Source of the DNA: Antilocapra americana
Taxonomy: Eukaryota; Chordata; Mammalia; Artiodactyla; Antilocapridae
Assembly: GCA_007570785.1 (NCBI GenBank)
Contig: ML660211.1
Span: 2,719,947-2,783,946 of the forward strand
Reading direction: 5' to 3'
Length of the DNA: 64,000 bases
Shown here: positions 1-11,754 of the stretch, one piece after another
Position numbering within the stretch: the first letter of the stretch is position 1
Layout of the letters: each line of letters starts with the position of its first letter
Translations under genes and position numbers: made by a program
The notes under the pieces: generated by a model
Seen by the model: only the letters and a program-made list of their open reading frames with translations
The model's database searches: none
Told to the model about the DNA's origin: nothing

Positions 1-718
1 CACCCCATGTAATTACTGTGTGTGTATGTGTTAAGAACTTCTAAGATTTACTCTCTTAGCAACTTTCAAGTATATATAATTCTGTATAATTAACTGTATT
101 CACCATGCTATACATTAAATCTACAGAACTTATCCATATTATAATTGAAGGTCTGTACCTTTTGACCACCTTCAACCATTTCTCCCAAGCCTCTGCTCCT
201 GGCAACCAACAATCCACTGCCTGTTTCTATGAGGTTTTTTTTTTTAAGATTTCACATATGAGTGAGCTCATATAGTATTTGCAATAATGCCTTTAAGTTT
301 CATTTATGTTATAACAAGTGGCAGGAATTCCATGTTTCTTTAATGGCTGAATAATATTCCTTTGTGTATATATATGTATATACAATAATATTCCTTTGTG
401 GATATATATATATATATATCACATCTTCCTTATCTGTTCATCTGTTGATAGAGACTTCGGTTGTTTCCATGTCTTGGCTATTATAAATAATGTTGCAATG
501 AACAACAGGTACAGATATCTCTTTGATATGATGACTTAGTTTCCTTTACATGTATACTCAGAAGCAGAATTGCTGGATCATATGGTAGTTTTATTTTTAA
601 TTTTTTGAGAAACCTCCATACTTTTTCCTATAGTGGCTGTACCAGTTTACATTCCTATCAGGACACAAGAGTTCTCTTTTCTCTACATTCTTGCCAACAC
701 TTGGTATCTCTTGTCTTC
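1..718 (-). mobile_element. LINE L1 (old L1MA-type), 3' end, antisense
   Basis: Reading the plus strand, this matches the antisense of an L1 3' UTR followed by the end of ORF2. Landmarks are a 'ctcctggcaaccaac' stretch near 197, the 'atggctgaataatattcc' block at 343-360, and the 'ggctattataaataatg' and 'gctggatcatatggtag' blocks after 475. A TA-rich stretch (about 362-420) lies inside it. It is very diverged and breaks off near 718 inside ORF2. The left edge of the window cuts it. It encodes nothing intact. Confidence 0.85.
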
Positions 719-887
719 AAACTCAACATATTCAGAACTTAGTTAATATCATCTTTTTCCAAACCATTTCAGTGATTGGCACTAAAATCCATCTACTGTA
801 ACAGAGACAATATTTGTTTATCATTATTGACCCCGCCTCCCTTCATATGACACACTTCCCATTACAATCCATTTACAAATATTCGAG
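719..887. other. Unassigned spacer between two L1 copies
   Basis: About 170 bp of ordinary AT-rich sequence separates two independently inserted L1 fragments. I recognise no repeat or gene here. Confidence 0.4.
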
Positions 888-2668
888 GCTTAAAAAAAAT
901 TTTATTTATACAATTTACGTACTGTAAAATTCATCCATTTAATATGCACAGTTCAATATTTCTTAGTATACTCACAAGACCATACAGCCACCATCACAGG
1001 GTAATTTTAGAAATTTGTGTCCCCTTCAAAAGAAACACTTTACCGATTAGTAGTCATTCGCAACCCCCATTTCCCCCACCAATCAGTCCTAGGCAATCAT
1101 TAATCTACTTTCTATCTTTATACCTTTGTCTATTCTGGATGTGTGATATAAATAGAATCATACAGTATATGGTCTTCTGTAATTTCATTTAGCATAATGT
1201 TTTCTAATTTCATCCATGTTGAAGTATGTTGTTTCATCCTTTTGTATTGTCAAGTGTATTTCATTACAGAATATGCCACATTTTATTCTTCCATTTATCA
1301 GTTAATGATCATTTCAGCTGTTTCTACTTATGGGCTGTTTTTGAATAAACCAAGTACAAACATTCATATACAAGTTTTTATGTGGGATGTATGGTTTTAT
1401 TTCTCTTGGCTGTATACTGAGGAGTGAAAATGCTAGATTACAAAGTAACTCTACGTTTCACATTTTGAGGAATTACCAAGCTGTTTTCTACAGCAACTGG
1501 ACTGTTTTACATTCTAATTAGAAGTTTATGAGCGTTTCTCTTTTCATAACCTTGCTAACCCTTGAGACTGTCTTTTTTATATTAGCCAAACAAGTGGACA
1601 TGAAATAGCGTCTCATTTTGGTTTTGATTTATATTTTCAAGAGGGTTAGAGATGTGTATTTTTTCATGTACTTATTGGCCATTCATGTATCTTTCTTGGA
1701 AGAGGATCTGTATTCAGATCCATTGCTCTTTTAAAAATTGGGTTACTTATCATTTTACTATTGAATTGAAAGAGGGTTTTTAAAACATATGTATGTTCTG
1801 GGGAAACAGTCCATGATGAGATAAATGATTTGCAAAGATTTCTTCTCAATCTGTGGGTTGTCTTTTTACTTTCTTGGTGGTATCATTTGCAGTACAAAGC
1901 TTCTAAATTTTGTTGGATATATTTGGAAAATTTATTATTTTCTGTCACCTTTGCTTTGATGGCATGTCTAAAAAAACACTGCTAACATGAGTCACAAATA
2001 TTTACTTCTATGTTTTCTTCTAAGAGTTTTATAGTTTTAACTCTCAGACTTAGGTCTGTGATCAATCTTGAGGTAGTTTTTGTGTATGATGTGAGCTAAG
2101 GGTCCAATTTAATTCTTTTACTTGTACATATCCAGTTCTTAGCACAGTTTGTTGAAAAGACTATTGTTCCCTATTGAATTATCTTCGCATCCTTGTCAAA
2201 AATCAGTTGACCATAAATGGAAAGATTTGTTTCTGGAGTGGAAGTTCTCTTTCTTTGATCTCTATGAAGAATACTTTGGCTATTCTGAGTCCCTTGCATT
2301 TCCATATTAAGTTTAGAATCAGTTCATCAGTGTCATAAAAAGATTCCTAATATGTCCAGCTGACATTTTGATAGGAATTGCGTTGAATGGGTAGATCAAT
2401 TTAAGGAATATTTTTGTCTTAACAGTAATATCTCTACCAACCCATGAACTTGGGGTATCTCTCTATTTATATCTTAATTCCTTTCAACAATATTTGTAGT
2501 TTTAACTGTACAAATCTTCCACAGGTTTGTCAATTTTTATCCAAGTATTTTATTCCTTTTGATAATATTTTAAATATTATTTTCTTAATTTTTGGTATGT
2601 TCATTGCTAGTGTATAGAAATACAGTTGATTTTTTTAAAAATATTGCAACCTTGCTTAATGCTTGAAA
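888..2668 (-). mobile_element. LINE L1 (old L1M-type), ORF2 3' half, antisense
   Basis: A 1.8-kb antisense L1 copy, separate from the one before it because the 3' UTR starts again at about 888. Landmarks in order are the 'tagaatcatacagtatatgg' block (1153-1172), 'tttatcagttaatgatcatt' near 1293, the 'tgggttgtctttttact' block (1853-1869), 'gttgaaaagactattg' (2151-2166) and 'gctagtgtatagaaatac' near 2607. It has many substitutions, stops and small indels, so it is an ancient dead copy. It covers roughly the second half of the ORF2 region. Confidence 0.85.
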
Positions 2669-2769
2669 TTTAAAATCCTGATTAATTTCTGGAGTCTCTA
2701 TCTTTGGCTCTGAATCATGCCCCTCTCTGTTACTGTCTCAAGAACCTATAGATTGGTTCTTTTTCTACT

Positions 2770-3500
2770 GGGTAACTGCATGGTTATCTTTTTAATGTTG
2801 TATTAAACCTCTTCCTCTCAGCTGGGTGTTCTACCTCAATTCTGGTCTTTCATTTTTACTTCTGACACCATTCTCAATCCAACATAGCCTCCTCCAGTTT
2901 TACACATTTCAACCACCATGATATCTTCCAACTGAATCTGGATCATTTCATTCTCTACTTAAAATCCTTGTCTTTTCTTATTATTCATATGATAAAGAGC
3001 AACACCGTGTTGATGAGCAAAGGGTCCTCCAGGGCGAGACCCTGTTCGCATGTCCATCACATTAAACAAAGAATACCATTCTTCTCTTCATCTTTTGACC
3101 TCTTGTCCCCCTCATCTGCTGAATTATTGTCACTAGACTGGATTATCCTGCCTCTGTCTACAGGCCCTCAAAGATGCTGCCCTCTGCCCATCACCTTCTC
3201 CCCTGACTCCCCCCTTGCTAACGCCACACCATCCTCAAATCTTAGAAACTCCTCTTATGATCTATGCCTTTGGTCAGTTTGCCTTATTTTCAACCTGTGC
3301 AATGCTACGCTCTTTTTCTTCATAATACTTACTCTCATTTATAATTGAACACGTTGGTTTTAACACTTAATTAATGACTTCATCTTTCAAATGACAATAA
3401 CAGGATATAATGTCACTGTCTGTTTTTGTGCTATTGTATCTTTAGTGCCTTACCTCCTGATATCTTTCATACAAAAATTTATTGACTAAGTGAATCATTC
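2770..3500 (+). mobile_element. LINE L2, degraded
   Basis: A loose match to L2 in the sense direction. It shows the 'ggatcatttcattctctac' block near 2940, a pyrimidine-rich middle, and an end with 'cttcataatacttactctc' near 3318 and 'gtctgtttttgtgctattg' near 3419. Divergence is high and parts may be unrelated. A 126-codon open frame at 2968-3348 lies in this stretch. It has no recognisable domain and is most likely chance. Confidence 0.45.
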
Positions 3501-3809
3501 TTATCATTTCTGGCAAGTCGTTGTACCTGGAGTACATTGTTTTGTTGTAATAGTTGGAGTCATAAATGCAAGTGGCTACTGTTTAGCTTGTTAAACCATT
3601 AAAGGTGACAGCAGTGTCCTCTCTGATCAAAGGGATCTAATCAGGAGTTTAAGGTTCAGGGACTTTCAATTGCAACTATGGAATGTGTTCTCTCTCGCCT
3701 CGAGGAAGATGCTTCATTATTTATGTCAGTTGTGCATTCGGAAATCTGTATCTTCTTTAACAGAAAGTCACTAATGAGGATGGCACCTCCAAAAGAGCAA
3801 TGTCCTAAG

Positions 3810-3915
3810 ATTCTTAATGATCGTGTGGCTCTTTTAGAAGTTATTTAATCCCTCTGAAGCTCATGTCTCTAATCAGTGAAATAGCTACCTCACTGGTTGT
3901 AGGTAAAATGCCTAA
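3810..3915 (+). mobile_element. SINE MIR fragment
   Basis: The core resembles MIR in sense: 'gtgtggctcttttagaagtt' followed by 'atttaatccctctgaagctc' and a 'cagtgaaatagctacctcac' block. This is an ancient tRNA-derived SINE shared by mammals. No target-site duplication remains. Confidence 0.6.
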
Positions 3916-4278
3916 TCCATAAAAATGTTCATTTCTTTCTCCTCTCTGTTTCTACCCACCTCCTACCATCTCTGATCTCATGGTTTTCAACCGGCTAGTA
4001 CATTTTTAAATAATTCATAATTTTTTGAATCAGTGATCTTCATAATGGAATCCACATGGACCAAGAGTCCTAGAGGTAATCCACTGGAATCCAGGAAGAA
4101 AATATTAGAATTTCAGTTTATAGTTATTTTATTGAAAAATAGAGACACACACAAGGATTTGTTATATAAATAATATAGATTGATGCTGGGAGTAGACTCA
4201 GTTTCTCTTAGACAAAATTTAAAATTACCCAATTTACTGCTTTTGCTGTTTAATTTCAATAAAACTGACTTTGACAAA

Positions 4279-4488
4279 CTTGGGCTTCCCTGATGGCTCA
4301 GTGGGTAACACAGGAGATGCAGGTTTGATCCTGGGTTGGAAAGATCCCCTGGAGGAGGAAATGGCAACCTACTCCAGTATTCTTGCCTGGAGAATTCCAC
4401 TGTCTGCTAGGACAGAGGAGCCTGGCGGGCTACAGTCCGAAGGGTCGCTAGGAGTTGGACATAACTGAACAACTAAGCACAGCAAACA
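4279..4488 (+). mobile_element. SINE Bov-tA
   Basis: A tRNA-Glu-derived head ('gggcttccctgatggctcag') is followed by the BovB-derived body ('gaagatcccctggagga...' to 'ggacataactgaacaac'). About 20 bp of the tRNA part, between the A and B boxes, is missing compared with the copy at 9458. Imperfect flanking duplications ACTTTGACAAA (4268-4278) and ACTTTCACAAA (4489-4499), 10 of 11 identical, mark the insertion. The body also gives a minus-strand open frame that is only SINE read-through. Confidence 0.93.
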
Positions 4489-5223
4489 ACTTTCACAAAA
4501 TGAACACATTGCTTGGAAAGATTCCCAGGAAGAAGCCTCAGACTGAAGGAAACTACCAGAGCTTCCATCTCAGCCTCTTGTTGGACTTATATTGGGTGAA
4601 TCAGGAAAACTGAACAACTCTAATTCAGTCACATTATTGCATGCTACTTGAAATTTATTTTTTAAAAGTAATCACATTTTATTAGGGCCTTCTTGAAATG
4701 TATGAATTTTTTTTTTTTTCACGGTGAGTGAGGAAGAAACTCATGCCAAGGAAAGAGCATTTTTAAGCTAAGTATTTGGAAATGTTTTGTTATAAATGTC
4801 ACCCATAAGAACTCTCATTGCTCTTCACATAAAAAAGATCTAGAAAACATTTTCTACCCAGTTCATAAGAAAAACTGGCCTAAAGAACACAGAAATTTAA
4901 TGTATAACTAAATTTCAGCAAAATCTTAGGCTAATTACAGATGGATTGAAACATGTGTCATGATTATTAATACAACTGATGATAAATTCCATCCATAGTA
5001 TTGAAGTGTTTTCAAAGTATCTTATTTTGCTAGAATGTTAATATCAGCTCTTAAAGCCAATTACCAAAATACACTACACATAGAAAGGAATTTTGGATGT
5101 TCCAACAAAAATATTGACGCATTTACAATTAAAATGTTTTTGTACGTTAGCCAGTAAGTTGTTTGTTTAGGTTACTTGTCTCCTTTTTGAAGAATCATAT
5201 TTTGTGTGCATTTTTAATACACA

Positions 5224-5412
5224 GGGATTCCCTTGTGGCTCAGCTAGTAAAGAATATGCCTGCAATGTGGGAGACCTGGGTTTGATTCCTGGGTTGGGAA
5301 GATCCCCTGGAGAAGGGAAAGGCTACCCACTCCAGTACTCTGGCCTGGAGAATTCTATGGACTGTATAGTCCATGGGGTCACAACGAGTCAGACACGACT
5401 GAGTATACAATA
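5224..5412 (+). mobile_element. SINE Bov-tA
   Basis: Complete tRNA-Glu head (from 'gggattcccttgtggctcag') plus BovB-derived body ending near 'cagacacgactgag'. The next SINE was inserted in opposite orientation directly after its 3' end, so the two form a tail-to-tail pair. I could not define a clean target-site duplication for this one. Confidence 0.93.
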
Positions 5413-5425
5413 TGATAGCACATTA

Positions 5426-5638
5426 TTGGTTTGGTTTAGTTGCTAAGTTGTGTCCAACTTTTGCACCCTATGGACTGTAGCCTGCCAGGGTCCTCTCTCC
5501 ATGGGATTCTCTAGGCAAGAATACTGGAGTGGATTGCCATTTCCTTCTACAGGGGATCTCCCCTATACAGAGTTCAAACCTGGTTCTCCTGCCTTGCAGA
5601 CAGATTCTTTACCCACTGAGCTATGAGGGAAGCCCTAT
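5426..5638 (-). mobile_element. SINE Bov-tA, antisense
   Basis: Antisense copy: the BovB-derived body comes first ('gtccaacttttgcaccctat'), and the tRNA head ends at 'gctatgagggaagccct'. A perfect 10-bp duplication TAGCACATTA flanks it (5416-5425 and 5639-5648). Because the left duplication lies just beyond the previous SINE's tail, this element is the younger of the pair. Confidence 0.95.
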
Positions 5639-5648
5639 TAGCACATTA

Positions 5649-6499
5649 GTATGTGAATATAATTTTAAATAAATAATTCTATATATACTGAGGGTTTGTG
5701 CTCAATTAATTTTTTCTTTTTCCTGGTAGGAGTAAGTAGTCAGACCACCAGAAACAGCCTCCAAAAAGAGATAGTTAATGATACAGCTCTGAGAATGTGA
5801 ATTTCATTTCTTCTTCCTTTTCTGCAACATTTTCTGTAACTGATCAACCTTTAGCCTCTGGTTTTATTCTCCTCTATTCTTTAAAATTCATGATTTCTTT
5901 ACCTTTGACTTCCTTACTTGATTATTCCCTCCATCCTTTTCAGGAGTATCTCATTATTACTTAAGTTTGAAAAGTGTTTTTATGCTCTTTCATCTTCTCC
6001 AGTTGGAAACCAGCTCAGAGTCACGGAGCCCGTAATTGGCAAATCCCTCAGGCAATGAGACCAACATAGCACATACCTGCAGGTCACTGGAACAGGTCCC
6101 CTGGTATTCGTTCCCCAAGAGGGTGTAGTTGAACTGTTTTCCCTTCTTCACCCTCCCTGAAGGCTGCTCTTAAACTTCTCCAGTTGATTTTCTCTCCCTC
6201 ATCAGGCAGTCTCTGCATTAGTAAATAGCACTAATAAACACAAATTATATATCAAACTCCATCCCCTTAGATCACTGCAGCAAATACTCTTAGGTACTAG
6301 GGGTGTGTCAGTATCTCTCACTCTCTGCTCTCTCTTGAAAGGTATTTTAAAGCAGTTTGACCTTTAAGATTTTTTTTTAAATACGTGTCGCAAACAGATT
6401 TTACTGAGAAAAGTTTAGCCTTTACAGTTTTCTGTTTTGTTTATGTTTAAAGGGTTTATATAAAAGAAGTATGAGGTAAGACAAAGTTAATGAACTCAA
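5649..6499. other. No gene; unassigned single-copy-like DNA
   Basis: AT-rich sequence with no convincing open frame and no repeat I can name. A pyrimidine-rich part near 5800-6000 and a short T-run near 6370 are the only visible features. Confidence 0.4.
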
Positions 6500-6507
6500 G
6501 TGAGTTT

Positions 6508-6727
6508 GGGGTTAGCAGATGCAAACTATTATATAGAGAAAGGATAAACAACGAGGTCCTACTGTATAGCACAGGGAATTATAGTCAATATCCTGTGATA
6601 AACCATAATGGAAAAGAATATGAAACAGAATGCATACATATGTGTAATTGAATACCTTTGCTGTATTGTGGAAATCAGCACAACATTATAAATCAACTAT
6701 ATTTCAATAAAACAAATTTTAGGATAG
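6508..6727 (+). mobile_element. LINE L1 3' UTR fragment (artiodactyl type)
   Basis: Sense copy of an artiodactyl L1 3' UTR with the diagnostic 'cctactgtatagcacaggga' block, a 'cataatggaaaagaatatga' block and an end at 'tttcaataaaacaaatttt'. Duplication GTGAGTTT at 6500-6507 and 6728-6735 supports a severely 5'-truncated insertion of about 220 bp. The same 3' UTR occurs antisense at 15290, 38785, 43648 and 55983. Confidence 0.8.
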
Positions 6728-6746
6728 GTGAGTTTAATACCTTTAT

Positions 6747-6747
<1 letters not shown>

Positions 6748-6783
<36 letters not shown>
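6748..6783. repeat. (CA)n microsatellite
   Basis: About 18 uninterrupted CA units. A tract this long and pure is likely polymorphic in length. It lies about 20 bp beyond the L1 3' end and its duplication, so it may have grown near the tail of that insertion. Confidence 0.97.
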
Positions 6784-6785
<2 letters not shown>

Positions 6786-7157
6786 CCCCTCTAACTGGAA
6801 ATATTAAAAAAAAGAATTAGTAGGGAAGAAAGAAATGCTTCCTTTGTCTTTTTATCCTCACAAGGAGACAAGTGTCCAACAGAAATGATAAACAGTGGTC
6901 CTAGTCAGTGGAGGGCAGCCTCTGCCTGTAAACCCAAGATGTATGGATGACTCTACGGGCTCCGTCAGGAAAAGGCTCCAGTAGGACATAAAGGAGCCCA
7001 GACATCAGGACCAGAAACATGGTCAAAGTCCCGGGAGAAGAGAAAAGGACACAGTCACAAAGACAAGTGTATTAGTTATACTGAATCTTTCTTCCCTGGG
7101 GCTGCCTCTTAGAAGTTTCTCTACTTACGCTATCTTTTCAAAGGGGTGGTTAGGTTT

Positions 7158-7313
7158 CTTTCTTTTTTTTTTTTACATTTTATTTATTTTTAATTAGAAG
7201 ATAATTGCTTTACAATACTGGGTTGGTCTCTACCATACATAGACATGAGTCAGCCATAGGTGTATACATATGTCCCTCCCTCTTTAACGTCCCTCCCACC
7301 TCCCACCCCATAG
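7158..7313 (-). mobile_element. LINE L1 3' UTR fragment, antisense
   Basis: It begins on the plus strand with a T-run (7162-7174, the reversed poly-A) and continues into an artiodactyl L1 3' end, with 'gtttgctttacaatac'-like and 'gagtcagccataggtg' blocks and a C-rich end near 7300. Flanks are a 16-bp duplication with two mismatches, at 7142-7157 (AGGGGTGGTTAGGTTT) and 7314-7329. Insertion length is only about 156 bp. Confidence 0.85.
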
Positions 7314-7329
7314 AGGGGTGGCTTGGTTT

Positions 7330-8684
7330 TTGACATATCTTCTGTCTAAGGAAAAACCAGTTGAAAACAAAAAAGCAGGCCATCATTTGGCTTCTTTATT
7401 CTTATGGTGCCAAAATCGATTTTGTTATTAAAAAAAAAATCTGTGTTCTAATGGAACATTTTTTTTACATATGTGATTAATGATGTCATGCTCATGTGCT
7501 TTTCTATTAGTATATCTCTGCAAACGTTTATTGCAAAATACATTTCCCTGTAGAATACCCCAAAGTCTTGAAAATTTTTTAAAAAGAGTGCTCCATTCAC
7601 CTTGTAAGTCATCAGATAATGGTCACTGCCAGAAGTGAGATTTTTTTCCAGAGGTCAGATTTTGAGACAGAAAGACCAAACTTCTGATCTCATAAAGCAA
7701 TCTCCTTTTTCCTATCTTTTCCATCCAGCTACTAACTTTAAAAATACGTTTAGGTTGTTGGCAGTTTTTTATATGCAGAAGGAAACTTGACTTACTTTTT
7801 AGAGGTGAAAAAAAATCTGAAAGTGCAGAAAATTAAAAATATCACTTACCTTTAAGATAAGTGAAATGTATTCAAATTTAAAACATAGCTACCCTTTTGA
7901 TTAGTAACTTACAGTCTCTAAAACATGTGGTGCTGCTTAGAGAAAAGGTGCCATATAAAAAGCAACTAGAGTTACGAGGAAGTACAGTGTGAAAATTACA
8001 ACTTAGTTTTAAATGTCTTTTAATGCCAGTTTAACCATTTGAGAAAAAAGATCATGATATTTTTCCTATAAAGTTTTCCAATTCAACTAGAAAGGTTTTT
8101 TTTTTTTTTTTCCTTCACTAGCACTGCTCAGAGTTTAAAATTCGTTTGAATCAATGCACTGGTCCACATAGAGACAGAAGAGTACCCTAGAACTTTATTA
8201 GTTTCTCACCATAGTCCTTTATATAAAATTAAATAAATGCAAATATAAAATTATCTTCTAATCAGTTATGTTCTAAGTGTTTAAAACAAAAAACTAGGAC
8301 TAGCACGTCTCCATTATTTGTGCTCAAGAAAGGCAAATGAGAGAGGAAGTAGGGATGCAATTAGATATGTGCTTGTTTCTTTCCTTTTCTATTCTAGCCT
8401 TAAAAAATTGTCCCAGGGAATCATTTTCCTTTAAAGAACTGTTTAAGATTAAAGGAAAAGAGATGAAGCTCAGCTAAAGTAAGGAGGATTTGGGGGGAGA
8501 ATAACGAGGTCTCCAAAAATCAACAGCTCAATTGATAGAGAAATAAATTACAGGAACATTAATAAGCAAGCTCCAGGACTGTCACGAGAGAGAAAGCACA
8601 GAGCTATGTTTAGAAGTCAGGGCGACCTCAGATGGCCCAGGCCTAGGATCTCTACCTGTGCATTCATTCATTGGCTAAGCATTC
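7330..8684. other. No gene; repeat-poor AT-rich stretch
   Basis: About 1.35 kb with no coding potential and no repeat I recognise. It contains an A-run near 7430 and a T-run at about 8097-8112. It may be single copy. It could hold conserved non-coding elements, which cannot be judged from one sequence. Confidence 0.4.
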
Positions 8685-8776
8685 ATGGACATGAATTTGA
8701 ACAAATTCTAGGAAATAGTGGAGGACAGAAGAGCGGGGTCCCAAAGAGTCAGACATGACTTAGCAACTGAACCATA
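8685..8776 (+). mobile_element. LINE BovB, extreme 3' end fragment
   Basis: Matches the last part of BovB in sense ('tggacatgaatttgaacaaa' to 'gagtcagacatgacttagca'), with an internal loss of about 20 bp before 'ggggtcccaaagagtc'. The only possible flanking duplication is AAGCATT on both sides (near 8679 and 8783). It is non-coding. Confidence 0.8.
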
Positions 8777-9455
8777 GCCACAAGCATTTCTTGAATAAAT
8801 ATGAGCACATGCATTCATGATGTGGTGGAGGCATTCTGAGAGTGAAGGGAGTGCTGATGAGGCAGAATAATATTAGAGGAAATACTGATTACCCTGAGTT
8901 TTGGAATTGCTTGTGTTCACACCAGCTTTTCACTGGCCACTGTCTTCAGTGAAGTGATAGGTAAAGCTTCTCTGCTATTTCTAAAGAAGGTATTAATTCT
9001 CATGAGAGTAAAATTCTCCTGTTTAATCTATATAGCTGGTCTCAGTTTGGATTATAAAATATAATGCATTCTTTTCTGCTTAATAAAATATATTAATATA
9101 TGATTCCAATTTGAACCAGTTAGTTAACCAGTTAAATAAAGTTTTATTCTTTGTGGGAAGTTACTTTTACAATTCAAGTAAGTAGTATTTTTTGACCTCA
9201 AGTTGAGTTGATATTGGAGTTCAAGTTGGTGTAAGTTCTACAGAGTATCTGATAACTGGAAACCACAGTATTAAAAGTAGGAGAACGACTAAGAAAAACC
9301 TAAGAGGCTTGGTGGGAGTATATTAAGAAGACAGCATTAGGGAAGGGTTTTAGATGTGAAGAGGAGCAACAGAGTCTGCTGTGAACCAGTTTCCCCTGTG
9401 AAATCTCTTGTCAAAGCTGGGTATCTCTTTCTTGTGTAATATTTTCTAATTGCAA
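8777..9455. other. No gene; unassigned
   Basis: AT-rich sequence without a recognised repeat or credible open frame. Confidence 0.35.
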
Positions 9456-9655
9456 GGTTCCCTGGTGATTCAGATAGTAAAGAATTCGCCTGCAATGCAG
9501 GAGAACTGGGTTCAATTCCAGGGTCTGGAAGATCCCCTGGAGAAGGGAATGGCAACCCACTCCAGTATTCTTGCCTGGAGAATTCCACAGATAGAGGAGC
9601 CTGGCAGGCTACAGTCCCTGGGATCGCAAGGAGTCAGACATGGCTGAGACTTCAC
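9456..9655 (+). mobile_element. SINE Bov-tA
   Basis: tRNA-Glu head ('ggttccctggtgattcagat', 'cgcctgcaatgcaggagaac') plus the BovB-derived body, ending near 'gagtcagacatggctgagac'. It is nearly full length with few changes. No clear duplication was found. Open frames on both strands here are SINE-derived. Confidence 0.93.
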
Positions 9656-10210
9656 TTTTGCTTTCATAAAGAGTGTTAAGAATGGGTGTGCCTCTTCACA
9701 AGATAATGTGGAATTTATATACATCCTTCAGCTGTGAGACTTGTTGCCTTTTATGAGGAAGTGGTTTCTAGTTCGTGAATGTGGCTGAGGGCTCAAATCA
9801 TTCAACTTTTCTTGGGTTCCTTCAGTTGTCCCCTTTACATCTAATTTATTTTCCTATATAAGCATTCGGCTTTATAGTTCAGGTTCTGAATGCTATTTAG
9901 AACTTGTTTAAACTGACCTTTACCTTTCATTTTGATTTCCCTATGGAAAAATAACATCAAGTGATCTGTGTTTTGTGAATAAACTTTGCATTTTTGGAAT
10001 ACAGGCAAAGATTCATCTACATGTCAAGTCATAGCATCAGATTGAATGGCATACTAGATAAAATGGAAATGAAGCAGCCAGATGTAATTCAAGGTGGGGG
10101 GAAGGCAGGTGAAGAGGTTAGTAATAAAGATGGACAGGTATACTTTGGCCAAATAAAGCCCCATTACATGTATTTTGCATATTTTAGGTGCTAGTTTTAG
10201 GTTTTTATGT

Positions 10211-10457
10211 TTTCCAGGCCAGAATACTGGAGTGGGTAGCCGTTCCCTTCTCTAGGGGATCTTCCCAAACCAGGGATCGAACCCAGGTCTCCTGCATTGC
10301 AGGCAGATTCTTTCCCAGCTGAGCCACCAAGGAAGCCCAAAAATATTGGAGTGGGTAGCCTATCCCTTCTCAAGTGGATCTTCACTTACCTGGAATCAAA
10401 CCAGGGTCTCCGGCATTGCAGGTGGATTCTTTATCAGCTGAGTAACCAGGGAAGCCA
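10211..10457 (-). mobile_element. Double-headed Bov-tA SINE, antisense
   Basis: Two head units in a row. Each has the antisense of a short BovB-derived segment ('actggagtgggtagcc' or 'ttggagtgggtagcc') followed by a tRNA-Glu head ('ctgcattgcaggcagattct', then 'cggcattgcaggtggattct'). The units join at about 10338. A perfect 10-bp duplication GTTTTTATGT (10201-10210 and 10458-10467) flanks the whole, so both heads came in together as one element. The same architecture occurs at 51012-51353. Confidence 0.9.
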
Positions 10458-10467
10458 GTTTTTATGT

Positions 10468-10710
10468 AGTTCAAGAGAAATTTTAAAGGATGACAACTTT
10501 GCTAGAACTGTAGAAGTTGAGTTATTTATAGATGAGGCTAGAAACAGGATAGCTAGGTTAGACAAAATTAGCATGGTTTTATGAGGGCAAGAATTGAGGC
10601 AACAGGAGTGGAGAGAATAAGCAGATTCCAGAGATATTTAGGAGATGGCACGTAGAGTACTTGGTGGTATTTGGATATGAGAAAAGAGAAGGTGTGATAA
10701 ATGATGCTAC
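10468..10710 (-). mobile_element. LINE L2 fragment, antisense
   Basis: The purine-rich run 'gaaacaggatagctaggtta ... gaggcaacaggagtggagag ... tatgagaaaagagaagg' has the pattern of antisense L2. The double-headed SINE appears to have inserted at its left edge. Similarity is weak and recognised by pattern only. Confidence 0.5.
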
Positions 10711-11195
10711 ATTATTTTAACGTGCCATCAAGCATTTATAGTTATAAATGTTAAGTTAAAATGTAGGATATTTTTATGGCAAGCCAAGTTCCAAAATAAA
10801 AAAATGTAAAAATTTTGAACTGGTTATTGAAAATATGTGTGCATGTGGGCAAAGACAGACCTGAACTAAGAAAAGGGGAAAAATACTGTATGGATGTTAT
10901 GGATGATCTCTTCAGTAATTCCTTTAGAGCACTCCCATATTGGTTTAAAAATAATAATTGCCATCAGGAGTCAAACACTTCCTGCTGAATTTAAACCACT
11001 TGAACTCAAATACTGGTTTATCTACTTGAATTGTAAATGTAACCAAGTAAAGTAAATTAAAAAAAGGAAATTGAAAAATAGAGATAAAACATGCTAAAGA
11101 ATTAAAACAAAATTGAGCCCAAAGACCTTGCTTTGTATCTTTGACACCTCTTTATTAAGATAAATATTTTCTGTGGAGTAATATTAATTTGTTGG
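10711..11195. other. No gene; unassigned
   Basis: About 480 bp of A-rich sequence without a recognised repeat. Confidence 0.35.
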
Positions 11196-11754
11196 CTGAT
11201 GGTGACTATAGCCATGAAATTAAAAGACACTTACTCCTTGGAAGGAAAGTTATGACCAACCTAGACAGCATATTAAAAAGCAGAGACATTACTTTGCCAA
11301 CAAAGGTCTGACTAGTCAAGGCTATGGTTTTTCCAGTGGTCATGTATGGATGTGAGAGTTGGACTATAAAGAAAGCTGAGCGCAGAAGAATTGATGCTTT
11401 TGAAGAGTGGTGTTGGATAAGACTCTTGAAAGTCCCTTGGACTGCAAGGAGATCAAACCAGGCAATTTTAAAGGAAATCAACTCCAAATATTCATGGAAG
11501 GTCTGATGTTGAAGCTGAAGTTCCAATACTTTGGCCACCTGATGTGAAGAGCTGACTCATTGGAAAAGACCCTGATGCTAGGAAGAACTGAGGCCAAAGG
11601 AGAAGGGAGTGGCAGAGGATGGCATCACTGTCTCAGTGGACATGAATTTGAGCAAACTCTGGGAGATAGTGGAGGACAGAGGCGCCTAACATGCTGCAGC
11701 CCATGGGGTCACAAAGCGTCAGACAGGAGTTAGTGACTGAACAACAACAACAAA
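11196..11754 (+). mobile_element. LINE BovB, 3' end (560 bp)
   Basis: Sense BovB 3' end. It runs from 'gatggtgactatagccatga' through 'gacattactttgccaacaaa' and 'gtcatgtatggatgtgagag' to the typical ACA-repeat tail 'acaacaacaacaaa'. It contains the last coding part of the BovB pol frame and the 3' tail from which the Bov-A SINE body derives. Frames are broken. The 5' end is truncated. Confidence 0.93.

Noticed and set aside
2968..3348. 126-codon plus-strand open frame
   Set aside because: It lies in degraded L2-like sequence, has no domain, no splice or promoter context and no similarity I recognise.
4113..4400. Recurrent protein-like frames beginning MEFSRQEYWSGLPFP or similar (here and at 9337, 13370, 60093)
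   Set aside because: They are translations of the antisense of Bov-tA/Bov-A SINE bodies. The same peptide appears wherever the SINE is in the right phase.
5224..5300. tRNA-Glu-like A and B box sequences in SINE heads
   Set aside because: They lack cloverleaf pairing and continue into the BovB-derived body, so they are SINE promoters, not tRNA genes.
6748..6783. Possible CRISPR-like or tandem protein-coding repeat
   Set aside because: It is a simple dinucleotide microsatellite. There are no spaced direct repeats, and CRISPR arrays are not expected in a mammal.
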